DNA of 64,000 bases from Pseudomonadota bacterium (lineage in GTDB: Bacteria > Pseudomonadota > Gammaproteobacteria > Burkholderiales > Rhodocyclaceae), in the NCBI GenBank assembly GCA_018261905.1, contig JAGTRU010000003.1:80421-144420 (forward strand), read 5' to 3'. A model generated the notes under the pieces. It was not told where the DNA came from, searched no databases, and was given only the letters and a program-made list of their open reading frames with translations. Below, in pieces: positions 27,061 to 35,800 of this stretch (position 1 is the stretch's first letter; each line of letters starts with the position of its first letter). The translations under genes and the position numbers were made by a program.

Positions 27061-27398
27061 TCAAACACACCAACAGAAACGCAAGCTCACGCTGCGGGCC
27101 GGCATTTGCCCGAGACCCCACCGAAGATCGCGGGCACCGCGATAAACAGAAGAGATCAACGCGATTACCGCAAAACCACCGGATGACTTCCGAGATGCGC
27201 ACCTTACCTGCGCATCAGTCAGTAGCGCTACCGCCATTGAGTAAGCGCGCCACGAAATGGCTGGCCGCCCATCTGGAGCACATGGCGTACCCGGATACAT
27301 TTCTAGCCCCTTATTTAAGATTAATGAGACGACAATTCGTCAACACCCGAATCGACGCCGAACAAGCGCCAAAGCTTTTAACCCAAGCCATTAATACC
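27061..27398 (-). other. Long untranslated leader candidate upstream of tonB
   Basis: About 340 bases separate tonB from the nearest strong regulatory-looking sequence. I see no convincing gene. A perfect palindrome ATCGCGG-GCA-CCGCGAT lies at 27127-27143. A plus-strand open frame (27184-27476) exists, but it resembles no family and its end is AT-rich. The leader could hold an RNA element; no known riboswitch pattern was recognised. Confidence 0.3.
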
Positions 27399-27481
27399 AT
27401 TGCATATACAGCGATATTTAAAAACTTTCTTTTAAATTTACGTGTTTACATGTTCGAAGTATTATTGTGTATATAGCGATA
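27399..27481. promoter_or_regulatory. Two ModE-like half-sites upstream of the tonB cluster
   Basis: An 18-bp direct repeat with three differences occurs at 27399-27416 and 27464-27481 (attgcaTATACAGCGATA and attgtgTATATAGCGATA), exactly 65 bases apart. TATATAGCGAT at 27470-27480 matches the right half of the ModE operator as I recall it (TATATAACGAT) at 10 of 11 positions. The left half at 27453-27463 (TTCGAAGTATT) sits at the expected six-base spacing but matches only about 6 of 10. Confidence 0.4.
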
Positions 27482-27681
27482 CTCAAGGCTTAACGGGAAA
27501 ACTCCCCTTCGACTGTAACGTTCTGTTACACCTCAAAACTCGCGGCAGCGGGTCGGAACGTCCTCTATGTCTTGCCCCCAAAGGGACCCAAGCAACCCAC
27601 CAGGGGGAAACAGAACAGCAAGGGCGCCACAAGCTATCGGGTTGGGCCAAATCAAATGCCAGCTAGGCCAATAAAAGCCGA

Positions 27682-27705
27682 ACTCGCTCACCGCGAGTGG
27701 TTTTT
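27682..27705. terminator. Short bidirectional terminator at the end of the kinase remnant
   Basis: ACTCGC (27682-27687) and GCGAGT (27693-27698) form a six-base-pair stem with a five-base loop, followed by GG and five T on the plus strand. On the minus strand, a T-rich ggcttttatt follows. It directly follows the stop codon of the kinase remnant on the minus strand and is probably its original terminator. Confidence 0.55.
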
Positions 27706-27885
27706 CAACAACCTTGCTTAGCGGGCTCGCTGACTGCCGGCAGCGGAAAGTTCATCACAAGCCAGAACCGCGCGCCCTTGCCCGCCGCACCGTCTACGCC
27801 GATCTCGCCATCCATCATCTCGAACAAGCGCTTGCAGATCGATAATCCGAGGCCAGCGGCAACGTCGCATCGGTCACCAAGGCGT
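27705..27885 (-). pseudogene. Remnant of a histidine-kinase C-terminus
   Basis: The minus strand encodes [20 protein letters not shown], then VDGAAGKGARFWLVMNFPLP and a stop at 27705. This is the G2-box end of a HATPase_c domain. It parallels the last 45 residues of the intact kinase just upstream ([20 protein letters not shown], then EFWFAINFP). Upstream of the Gly-rich box the similarity continues at DNA level (ggtgacc...) but in another frame, so a small indel is present, and nothing of the rest of the kinase remains. The remnant is separated from the intact gene by the inverted-repeat element. It is a diverged paralogue rather than a recent duplicate. Confidence 0.7.
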
Positions 27886-27908
27886 CCGCCCGATTAGTGA
27901 ATTTCAAC

Positions 27909-28134
27909 CTTGAAACCTCGGTTGGACGAGACTGTTGGTGCGTTTGCGCGGGGTGGCCCTTGCGGACGCGGCAGGCTCATGCCTGCCGGGAGGAGCGACA
28001 AAGCCGGGCGCCCGGCCAGACTTGCCAGCCGCCGCATAGCGCGCTCACCCTTTGGATGAATCACCGCGAAGGCACAACAGTCAGTGCTCATGCGGCTTGC
28101 CTGAGAGGGATAAGCGGTCAACCGAGGTTTCAAG
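27909..28134. repeat. 226-bp element with 16-bp terminal inverted repeats (MITE-like)
   Basis: CTTGAAACCTCGGTTG (27909-27924) and its exact reverse complement CAACCGAGGTTTCAAG (28119-28134) bound a 226-bp GC-rich stretch. Complementarity continues imperfectly outward (bases 27903-27907 with 28136-28140). No transposase is present. A 79-codon open frame reads through the inside on the minus strand but shares the inverted repeats at both ends and is probably not a protein. The right end abuts the stop codon of the sensor kinase gene. Confidence 0.6.
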
Positions 28135-28135
28135 C

Positions 28136-29479
28136 TTAAACGGTTTCGGCCACTGGGAAATTGATCGCGAACCAGAACTCGGAACCGCGCCCTTCTTCGC
28201 TTTCGACGCCAATTTCGCCGTCCATCATTTCCACCAGCCGCTTGCAGATCGACAGCCCCAGTCCGGTGCCGCCGTGACGCCGGGTCACCGAAGCATCGAC
28301 CTGGGAAAAGGCATTGAACAGCCGATGCCGCTTGTCGGCGGCGATGCCGATGCCCGTATCGCGCACCGCGAAGCGCACCGTCGCGGTACCCGCCGACAGT
28401 TGCTCGAGACTCACGCGCAGGCCGACTTCACCGTGATCGGTAAATTTCACCGCATTGCCCAGCAGATTGATCAACACTTGCCGCAAGCGTTCAACATCGC
28501 CGACCAGTTGCCGCGGCACGTCGCTGGCCAGCTCCAGCGAGAACGCCAGTCCCTTGCTGCAGGCCTGATGGCTGAGCAATTCGCTGGCCTGGTGCAAGCC
28601 GGCAGCCAGATCGAAAGGCTGCCTGACCAGCTCCAGCTTGCCGGCCTCGATTTTCGAAAAATCGAGAATATCGTTGATGATCAGCATCAAGGCATGGGCG
28701 CTGCTTTTGATAATTTGGGCAAACTCGCGCTGCTCGGGGGCCAGCGGCGTGTCGAGCAGCAATTCGCTCATGCCCAGGATACCGTTCATCGGCGTGCGGA
28801 TTTCGTGACTGACCGTGGCCAGGAATTCGCTTTTGCTCCGGCTCCCGGCCAGCGCCGCATCGCGCGCCGCGGCCAGTTCCTCGGCCTGCTGGGCACGCTC
28901 GCTACCCAGCCGGATGGCCTGCTCCATCACTTCGTAATAGCGCCCCGCACTCTTCAGCATCCCGAACAGGTAGAGGACGATCGAGATGATCAGCAGCCAG
29001 TGCAGCGGCGAGTCCGGCGCCAGCCAGGCACAGATGAAGACAGCGACGATCGGCGGCACGGCAAACAGCCGAAAGGCCAGCGGCACCGATGCCAGGGTCG
29101 GCACCGCCCCGGCCACCAGACCGGCCACCATGAACAGGACGAACACTTGCTCGACCTCCGGCGCCCCGTACATGAACAGCGTGACGCCCAGCGTCCAGCC
29201 AAGGCCGCCAAGCCCCGCACCGATCAACCCACGGGTACGCCAGCGCGGGAAATCCGGGGCCGGCAACAGTTCAAAACGCGCGGCCAGCGACAGCCGGGTG
29301 CTGGCCAGCGCCACCATGGCGCTCCACCACAGCACCGCCCCGATCGGCCAGCGCTGGTGGCCGACATAGGCCAGCAAGGTGGCCAGGATCAGCACCACGA
29401 GCTGACTGAGCGGCACGCTGCGGTAGAGCAGTGCCGTTAGCTGATTTTCTACGCTACGGTGGGCAAGATTGGAATCCAT
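28136..29479 (-). CDS. Membrane sensor histidine kinase
   Basis: A 447-residue kinase. Residues about 25-185 form roughly six membrane helices with very short loops ([39 protein letters not shown] and others) and no large periplasmic domain, so it senses something in or at the membrane. A coiled stretch leads to HisKA with [21 protein letters not shown] (phospho-acceptor His). HATPase_c follows, with the N-box [13 protein letters not shown]1 DTGIGI, the F-box and [13 protein letters not shown]. There is no receiver domain and no adjacent response regulator. ATG 29479 was chosen since upstream residues have no family character. The stop lies one base beyond an inverted-repeat element. Confidence 0.88.
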   Translation of the reverse strand: MDSNLAHRSVENQLTALLYRSVPLSQLVVLILATLLAYVGHQRWPIGAVLWWSAMVALASTRLSLAARFELLPAPDFPRWRTRGLIGAGLGGLGWTLGVTLFMYGAPEVEQVFVLFMVAGLVAGAVPTLASVPLAFRLFAVPPIVAVFICAWLAPDSPLHWLLIISIVLYLFGMLKSAGRYYEVMEQAIRLGSERAQQAEELAAARDAALAGSRSKSEFLATVSHEIRTPMNGILGMSELLLDTPLAPEQREFAQIIKSSAHALMLIINDILDFSKIEAGKLELVRQPFDLAAGLHQASELLSHQACSKGLAFSLELASDVPRQLVGDVERLRQVLINLLGNAVKFTDHGEVGLRVSLEQLSAGTATVRFAVRDTGIGIAADKRHRLFNAFSQVDASVTRRHGGTGLGLSICKRLVEMMDGEIGVESEEGRGSEFWFAINFPVAETV

Positions 29480-29724
29480 GGCGCGAGGCGGCGTTTTCGA
29501 TGACGCATTTTTACACAGATAGGCGCTCGCTCCCCGACCGCCTAAGTGCCCGGCTTGGCCGCCGCTCGGGAATCCGGCGCCGCATAGTTCGCCGGAGGTA
29601 GCGCCGGGCCGGGCCGGCGAGATGAAGCGAAGAGCAGAGGTGGCGAGTCGCCGCATCCCAAATGCGTGAAACTGCGCCGGCGAAAAACCGCATCGCGCCT
29701 ATCAAGCGTTCACCGAGCAGCGGT
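29480..29724. other. Noncoding stretch between kinase and peroxiredoxin genes
   Basis: No gene is supported here. The minus-strand kinase frame stays open through it, but the residues are Arg/Gly/Pro-rich and featureless. GC-rich self-complementary runs (for example around 29570-29625) are present without a T tract. The peroxiredoxin promoter follows immediately. Confidence 0.4.
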
Positions 29725-29753
29725 TTGACAGGGGCGAAGCGCTTCGCTAAATT
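29725..29753 (+). promoter_or_regulatory. Peroxiredoxin promoter with a palindrome filling the spacer
   Basis: A perfect TTGACA (29725-29730) and TAAATT (29748-29753) are 17 bases apart, about 45 bases before the peroxiredoxin ATG. The spacer contains the perfect 14-bp palindrome GCGAAGCGCTTCGC (29734-29747), which ends exactly at the -10 element and is a candidate operator. AAGGAG at 29787-29792 is the Shine-Dalgarno, six bases before the ATG. Confidence 0.6.
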
Positions 29754-29798
29754 GCTTGCTTCCCCAACCCCAGATCAAATCTTCATAAGGAGATCACT

Positions 29799-30398
29799 AT
29801 GGCCGTTCTCGTCGGCAAGCAAGCCCCGGATTTCACCGCCACCGCCGTCTTTGGCAACAACGAAATCAAGGATCTGAAACTCTCCGATTTCAAGGGCAAG
29901 CCGGTTGTCCTGTTCTTCTACCCGCTCGACTTCACCTTCGTCTGCCCGTCCGAACTGATCGCCTTCGATCATCGCCTGGAAGAATTCAAGCAACGCGGCG
30001 TCGAAGTCATCGGCGTCTCCATCGACTCCCAGTTCACCCACCTGGCCTGGAAGAACACCGCGATCAAGGATGGCGGCATCGGTCAGGTCGGCTACCCGCT
30101 GGTCGCCGACGTCAAGCATGAAATCTGCCGCGCCTACGACGTCGAACTCGAAGCCGCCGGCGTCGCCCTGCGCGGTTCCTTCCTGATCGACCAGAACGGC
30201 GTCGTCATGCACCAGGTCGTCAACATGCTGCCGCTCGGCCGCAATATCGACGAAATGCTGCGCATGGTCGATGCCCTGCAATTCTTCGAAGAACACGGCG
30301 AAGTCTGCCCGGCCGGCTGGAACAAGGGCAAGCCCGGGATGACCGCGACCACCGAAGGCGTCGCCGCCTACCTGGCCAAGAACGCCAAGAAACTGTAA
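29799..30398 (+). CDS. Typical 2-Cys peroxiredoxin (AhpC/Prx1 family)
   Basis: A 199-residue thiol peroxidase that reduces H2O2 and organic hydroperoxides. The peroxidatic Cys49 is in [13 protein letters not shown], the resolving Cys170 in GEVCPAGW, with the conserved Arg in [11 protein letters not shown]. The C-terminal extension after Cys170 is typical of Prx1/AhpC dimers. No AhpF or thioredoxin reductase gene is adjacent, so thioredoxin is the likely reductant. The gene has its own promoter, a strong AAGGAG ribosome-binding site and a strong terminator, as expected for an abundant stress protein. Confidence 0.95.
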   Translation: MAVLVGKQAPDFTATAVFGNNEIKDLKLSDFKGKPVVLFFYPLDFTFVCPSELIAFDHRLEEFKQRGVEVIGVSIDSQFTHLAWKNTAIKDGGIGQVGYPLVADVKHEICRAYDVELEAAGVALRGSFLIDQNGVVMHQVVNMLPLGRNIDEMLRMVDALQFFEEHGEVCPAGWNKGKPGMTATTEGVAAYLAKNAKKL

Positions 30399-30441
30399 AT
30401 CCGGCCGCCGGTCCGGCCCGCCGGACTGCCACGCCAGCCCA

Positions 30442-30474
30442 CCCCGGATGCCCGATGACATCCGGGGTTTTTTT
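30442..30474 (+). terminator. Peroxiredoxin terminator
   Basis: Perfect 9-bp arms CCCCGGATG (30442-30450) and CATCCGGGG (30459-30467), an eight-base loop and seven T (30468-30474). A textbook intrinsic terminator 43 bases after the peroxiredoxin stop. Confidence 0.95.
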
Positions 30475-30537
30475 CGTACTGTCAAATCCACAAAAAAACG
30501 ACTAGAATTTGGCACTTTTGCAAGTTCCGGAAGAATC

Positions 30538-31128
30538 ATGGCCGACGTCGAATTTCTTAGTACCCGCCAAGCGGCGCTGCGCCTGGGCGTCTCCTTGGGC
30601 ACGGTACAGAACATGGTGGAAAACGGTGCCCTGGAAGCCTGGAAAACCGCCGGCGGCCACCGCCGCATTCCGGTCAGTTCGGTCGACGCCGTGCTCGCCA
30701 AGCGCAAGGGCGGCGCCGCCGCGGCCGGCGATGCCGGCAGCCATCTCGACATCCTGATTGCCGAGGATGACTCGACCCTGCAGATGCTTTACCGGAAAAC
30801 CTTCGACCGCTGGAACCTGCCGCTGACCCTGCGCATTGTTGCCAACGGCTTTGACGGCCTGCTGCAGGTCGGCCAGAAAAAACCCGACGTCCTGATTGCC
30901 GACCTGATGATGCCCGGCATGGACGGTTTCGAAATGATCCGCCATCTGCGGGCCAACCCCGATCTTTCCTCAATGGACATCATCGTGGTCAGCGCCATCG
31001 AACAGGACGAAATCGCCCAGCGCGAACTGCCGGCCAATATCACCGTGTTCGCCAAACCCATACCGTTTCACGAACTCAAAGGCTTCATGCTGGGCCGCCT
31101 GGCCGCCCGCCAGCGGCCGCCCCACTGA
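30538..31128 (+). CDS. Response regulator with N-terminal excisionase-type DNA-binding domain
   Basis: A 196-residue protein with domains in the reverse of the usual order. Residues 5-58 form a MerR/excisionase-type winged helix (FLSTRQAALRLGVSLGTVQNM, then KTAGGHRRIPVSSVDAVLA). A short Ala/Gly linker leads to a receiver (about 70-190) with IAEDD, phospho-acceptor D122 in IADLMMPGMDGFEM, and the Lys in VFAKPIPFHE. The same architecture is seen in some proteobacterial orphan regulators. No kinase is adjacent, but the chemoreceptor gene follows after a hairpin. ATG 30538 was chosen since the domain starts there; upstream codons overlap the terminator. Confidence 0.85.
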   Translation: MADVEFLSTRQAALRLGVSLGTVQNMVENGALEAWKTAGGHRRIPVSSVDAVLAKRKGGAAAAGDAGSHLDILIAEDDSTLQMLYRKTFDRWNLPLTLRIVANGFDGLLQVGQKKPDVLIADLMMPGMDGFEMIRHLRANPDLSSMDIIVVSAIEQDEIAQRELPANITVFAKPIPFHELKGFMLGRLAARQRPPH

Positions 31129-31136
31129 ACTGAAAC

Positions 31137-31165
31137 GCTCTGTTGCGCCCGCCGGGCAACAGAGC
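31137..31165 (+). other. Intercistronic hairpin between regulator and chemoreceptor genes
   Basis: Perfect 10-bp arms GCTCTGTTGC (31137-31146) and GCAACAGAGC (31156-31165) with a nine-base loop, starting eight bases after the regulator stop. There is no T tract, so it is more likely an mRNA-stabilising or attenuating hairpin than a full terminator. Confidence 0.55.
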
Positions 31166-31246
31166 GCAATACGGCAACCGTATTTCCGAGGAGATACCGG
31201 CTAGCCCATCCCAACGGCGACCACACATAATAAGCAGGAGACAAAA

Positions 31247-32764
31247 ATGGGATTCTTTGGCAATAACGCCGCGCTCGCCAAGATCGATCGCGATCTTTCC
31301 GCCATCGCCGATGGTTCGGCCAATCTCTCGCTAACCGTCGGCACTGCCGGCAGCGACGCGGCAGGGCGGGTGTCCGGTAACATCAACCGCTTCTTCGGAC
31401 GGGTGCGCGACCTCATCTCGCATGCCCGCGAACGCAGCGTCAGCATTGCCGCCGACGCCGCCCGGATGAATTTCCTGGTGCAGCAGACCGATGATGCGGT
31501 ACGCCGCCAGGAATCACTGGCTGGCGCCGTTTTCGAATCGAGCAACCGGGTCAACCAGGCGGTAGCCGAGGTCACCAGCAACTCCGATGCGATTCAGGCC
31601 TCGACCCAAAACAATCTCGACCTCGCCCAGCGCTCGCTGAAGCAAATGGAAACCGTCGCCAGCACGATGCGCTCGACCAACGAGCACATCGAACACTTTT
31701 CCTCGACGGTCGGCGAACTGCATTCCAGCTCGATGAAAATCAACGAAATCGTTTCGCTGATCAACGACATTTCGGACCAGACCAATCTCCTCGCCCTCAA
31801 TGCCGCCATCGAAGCGGCCCGGGCCGGCGAAGCCGGGCGCGGTTTTGCCGTGGTCGCCGACGAAGTGCGCAAACTGGCGGAAAAGGTCAAGAAAGCCACC
31901 GAGGTCATCGGCCAGAATACCCAGTCGATGATCAACCTGGTGGCCGACACCTCGAGCAAGACGCAAACCATCGTCGGCGAAGTCACCCGCGCCAACGAGT
32001 ACATCGAAACCTCGGCCAGCGACCTGACGACCATGGTCGGCGACTTCAAACGCACCACCGAACAGCTAACGACGATCTCCGGCGCCATCTACAAGCTGCG
32101 CGAAAGCAACCAGACCATCCATGGCGAAGTCGAGGAAATCCGCAATCATTCGCTCGATATCTCCGGGCGCATGAAGCAATGCCTGGGTTCGGCCAAGACC
32201 CTGCGCGAATCGACCGAAGACCTGCAATGCACGCTGGCTGACTTCCGTACCGGCAACAGCATGTTCGACACCCTGCACGACCAGTGCGCCGCCTTCCGCG
32301 ACCAGGTGGCAGCCGTCCTGCAACGGCTGAACGAACGCGGCATCAATGTCTTCGACCAGGCCTACAAGGACATCCCGGGCTCCAACCCGAAGCGCTTCAC
32401 CACCGCCTACGACAACCACTGCGACAGCGAACTGACCCGCATGTACGACGAGATGCTGCGTAGCGTACCGGGCCTGACCTATGCCCTGGCCGTCGACACC
32501 AACGGCTACGCGCCGGCCCACAACGGCGTCTTTTCCAATGCCCCGACCGGCGACCCCGCTGTCGACCTGACCAAGTGCCGCCACAAGCGCATCTTCAACG
32601 ACCCGGTCGGCCTCAAACTGGCCCGGAATCAGAAATCCTCGCTCTTCCAGACCTACGTCCGCGACACCGGCGAAATCCTCAACGACCTATCGATGCCCAT
32701 CCTGCTCAACGGCCGCCACTGGGGCGCCGTGCGCATCGGCTTCAAGACGGATCTGGTGGTTTAG
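31247..32764 (+). CDS. Soluble methyl-accepting chemotaxis protein with C-terminal sensor domain
   Basis: A 505-residue chemoreceptor with no signal peptide and no membrane segment. The coiled-coil signalling domain occupies about residues 75-330, with the conserved hairpin tip around residues 170-212: [46 protein letters not shown]. It binds CheA/CheW in the cytoplasm. Residues about 340-505 form a second domain ([56 protein letters not shown]) resembling a Cache/PilJ-like sensing fold placed after, not before, the signalling domain. Several conserved His and Cys (DNHCDSE, KCRHKR) could bind metal or haem. The ligand is unknown. Confidence 0.88.
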   Translation: MGFFGNNAALAKIDRDLSAIADGSANLSLTVGTAGSDAAGRVSGNINRFFGRVRDLISHARERSVSIAADAARMNFLVQQTDDAVRRQESLAGAVFESSNRVNQAVAEVTSNSDAIQASTQNNLDLAQRSLKQMETVASTMRSTNEHIEHFSSTVGELHSSSMKINEIVSLINDISDQTNLLALNAAIEAARAGEAGRGFAVVADEVRKLAEKVKKATEVIGQNTQSMINLVADTSSKTQTIVGEVTRANEYIETSASDLTTMVGDFKRTTEQLTTISGAIYKLRESNQTIHGEVEEIRNHSLDISGRMKQCLGSAKTLRESTEDLQCTLADFRTGNSMFDTLHDQCAAFRDQVAAVLQRLNERGINVFDQAYKDIPGSNPKRFTTAYDNHCDSELTRMYDEMLRSVPGLTYALAVDTNGYAPAHNGVFSNAPTGDPAVDLTKCRHKRIFNDPVGLKLARNQKSSLFQTYVRDTGEILNDLSMPILLNGRHWGAVRIGFKTDLVV

Positions 32765-32841
32765 GATCGAGTTGCCTAGGACCTAGGATCGAGTTGCCTA
32801 GGATCGAGGGGTTTGAGCTAATAGCTCGATCCTCGATCCTA
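32762..32841. repeat. Tandem 20-bp repeat and inverted repeat between convergent genes
   Basis: TAGGATCGAGTTGCCTAGGA occurs at 32762-32781 and again at 32784-32803. TAGGATCGAGG (32799-32809) and its exact complement CCTCGATCCTA (32831-32841) form a hairpin whose loop contains the palindrome GAGCTA-A-TAGCTC (32815-32827). The first copy begins within the chemoreceptor stop codon and the block ends just before the dnaE stop. Confidence 0.7.
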
Positions 32842-32845
32842 ATAG

Positions 32846-35800
32846 CTAATAAACTATTTCCACGTTTTCCGGCTTGAGCCAGGAATTTAGGGCTTCGAGC
32901 AGCATGTCGTCGAGGCGGACGCGGGCCATTTCGCCGAGCAGGATGTCGCATTCGGCCTGGGCGTTGCTGTAATGGATACGCACCAGGGCCGGGCCGGGGG
33001 CGAAGGGCAGGAGCAGGGATTTCAGCTTGCGCGCGTCGGAGCTGCCGTTCATCCGCAGCAGCAGGTGTTTGGCGAAGCGGGCGCGGGCTTCGCCGACGGT
33101 CATCAGCTTGTCGGCGGTGACGCTGTTGCCGCCGGAAAACTCGTCGTAGCGCACCTTGCCTTCGATGATCAGGACTTCGTCGGTGACGATCTTGGCGCGC
33201 TCGGCCTCGAACAGTTCGTTGAAAACCGTCACCTCGATCATGCCGGTGCCGTCGTCGAGCTGCACGAAGAGCATCTTGCCGCGCCGCGTCATCTGGGTCC
33301 GCACGCCGACCACGACGCCGGCCAGCGTGGTCAGCTCCTTGCCCGGCTGCAACTGGTTGAGCGGCCGCCGGACAAAGCGTGACAACTCCTTCTTGCAGGT
33401 GTTGTAAGGGTGACCGGAGAAGAAGAAGCCGAGCGCCGTCTTCTCCTGCATCAGTTGTTCCTTTTCGTCCCACGGCTTGACCGAAACATACTGTGGCGCG
33501 TGGTCGGCGGCGACATCGCCGATGTCGAACAGGCTGGTCTGCATGGCGTTGCGTTCGGTCTGCTCGGCAAAATCCATGGCGATGCCGACCGAGGCCAGCA
33601 GCTTGTGGCGATCGCTGTCGATACCGTCGAAGGCGCCGGCCTTGATCAGCGCCTCGATGGTCCGACGGTTGACCATGCGCTTGTCGCAGCGCTGGCAGAA
33701 ATCGAAGAGATCCTTGAACGGCCCGCCGGCGTCACGGGCCCGCAGGATGTCATTGACCGCCTGCTCGCCGGTGCCCTTGACCGCCCCCAGGCCGTAACGG
33801 ATGGTCTGCCGGTCGACCGGCTCGAACCGGTAATTCGAGGCATTGACGTCCGGCCCGAGCATCTTGACGTTATTGGCCAGGGTGTCTTCGTAGAAGATCT
33901 TCACCGAGTCGGTGTTGTCCATGTCGGACGACATGGTCGCCGCCATGAAGGCGGCGCAGTGGTGCGCCTTGAGCCAGGCGGTGTGATAGGTGACGACGGC
34001 GTAGGCGGCGGTGTGCGACTTGTTGAAGCCGTACTCGGCGAACTTGGTCATCAGGTCGAACAGGCGTTCGGCCAGGGCCGGGTCGTAGCCTTTCTTGGCC
34101 GCCCCCTCGGCGATGGTCGCCCGGTGCTTGGCCATTTCCTCGGCCTTCTTCTTGCCCATCGCCCGGCGCAGCATGTCGGCGCCACCCAGCGTGTAGCCGC
34201 CGATGATCTGCGAAATCTGCATCACCTGTTCCTGGTACACGATGACGCCGTAGGTCGGCGACAGGCAGGCGGTCAGGTCAGGGTGAAAATAGTCGATCTC
34301 CTGCTTGCCCTTCTTGCGCAGGATGAAGTCGTCCACCATCCCGGAACCGAGCGGGCCGGGGCGGTAGAGGGCGAGGACAGCGATGATGTCTTCGAAACGG
34401 TCGGGCTCCAGTTTTTTCAGGAGCTTCTTCATGCCCTCCGATTCGACCTGGAAGATCGCTGTCGTATTGCCTTTGCGCAGGATCTGGTAGGCCGCCGGGT
34501 CGGTGAAACCGAGGCTCATCAGGTCGAGCTTTTCGCCGGTCATGCGGCGGATGTACTCGACGGCCAGCTCGATAATGGTCAAGTTGCGCAGACCGAGGAA
34601 GTCGAACTTGACCAGGCCGACCTTCTCGACGTCGTCCTTGTCGAATTGCGAAACGGTCGACGCATCGCTGCCGGTCGCCTGGTAGATCGGGCAGAAGTCG
34701 GTGATCTTGCCCGGCGCGATCAAGACGCCGCCGGCGTGCATGCCGACGTTGCGCGTCAAGTCCTCGAGCCGGCCGGCCAGGTCGAACAGTTCGCGGATGG
34801 TTTCGCCGTCGCCGTCGCCTTCCATCATTTCGCGCAACTGCGGTTCCTGCTCGAGCGCCTCGGCCAGCGACACCGGCTTGTTCTGGACGATCGGGATGAG
34901 CTTCGAGATGCGGTCGCACATCGAATAGGGCAGGCCGAACACCCGGCCGACGTCGCGGATCACCGCTTTCGACGACATGGTGCCGAAGGTGGCGATTTGG
35001 CTGACCGCGTCCTCGCCGTAGTGATGGCGGACGTATTCGATGACGCGCCAACGGTTGTCCTGGCAGAAGTCGACGTCGAAGTCGGGCATCGAAACCCGTT
35101 CCGGATTGAGGAAGCGCTCGAACAGCAGGGCGTAGGCCAGCGGATCGAGATCGGTAATGCGCAGGCTGTAGGCGACCAGGGAACCAGCGCCGGAACCCCG
35201 GCCCGGGCCGACCGGCACGCCGTTCTGCTTGGCCCAGACGATGAAGTCGGCAACGATCAGGAAGTAGCCGGGGAAGCCCATCTGGACGATGGTGTTGCAC
35301 TCGAATTTCAGGCGCTCGTCGTATTCCGGCCGGCGCTGGGCGCGCACCGCGGGATCGGGATAAAGCTCGGCGAGACGGACTTCCAGTCCTTTTTCCGCTT
35401 CATCGATGAGGAATTCGTCGATGGTCATGCCCGGCGGGATCGGGAACTGGGGCAGGAAGTTCTTGCCCAGGGTCAGTTCGATATTGCAGCGCTTGGCGAT
35501 TTCCAGCGAGTTTTCCAGCGCCTCCGGCAGGTCGGCGAACAATTCGACCATCTCGGCCTGGCTCTTGAAATACTGTTCCTCGGTATAGTTCTTCGGCCGC
35601 CGATGGTCGCCCAGGACATAGCCTTCGGCAATACAGACGCGCGCTTCATGGGCCTGGAAGTCGTCGCGATTCATGAACTGGATGGGGTGCGTGGCGACCA
35701 GGGGTAAGCCCGTCTCGCCGGCCAGATCGGCCGTTTGCTGGACGATGGCTTCCTGCTGCGGCTGACCGTAGCGCTGCACTTCGAGGTAGAAGGCGCCGGG

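Noticed and set aside
27184..27476. Plus-strand frame MTSEMRTLPAHQ... upstream of tonB, considered as a divergent regulator
   Set aside because: No helix-turn-helix or family similarity; the C-terminal part is translated AT-rich promoter DNA containing the direct repeats.
27894..28133. 79-codon minus-strand frame inside the inverted-repeat element
   Set aside because: Both ends are made by the terminal repeats themselves, so it is better explained as part of the element.
33410..35707. A 765-codon open frame on the plus strand opposite dnaE
   Set aside because: Same effect of GC-biased third positions in dnaE; no motif and no ribosome-binding site.
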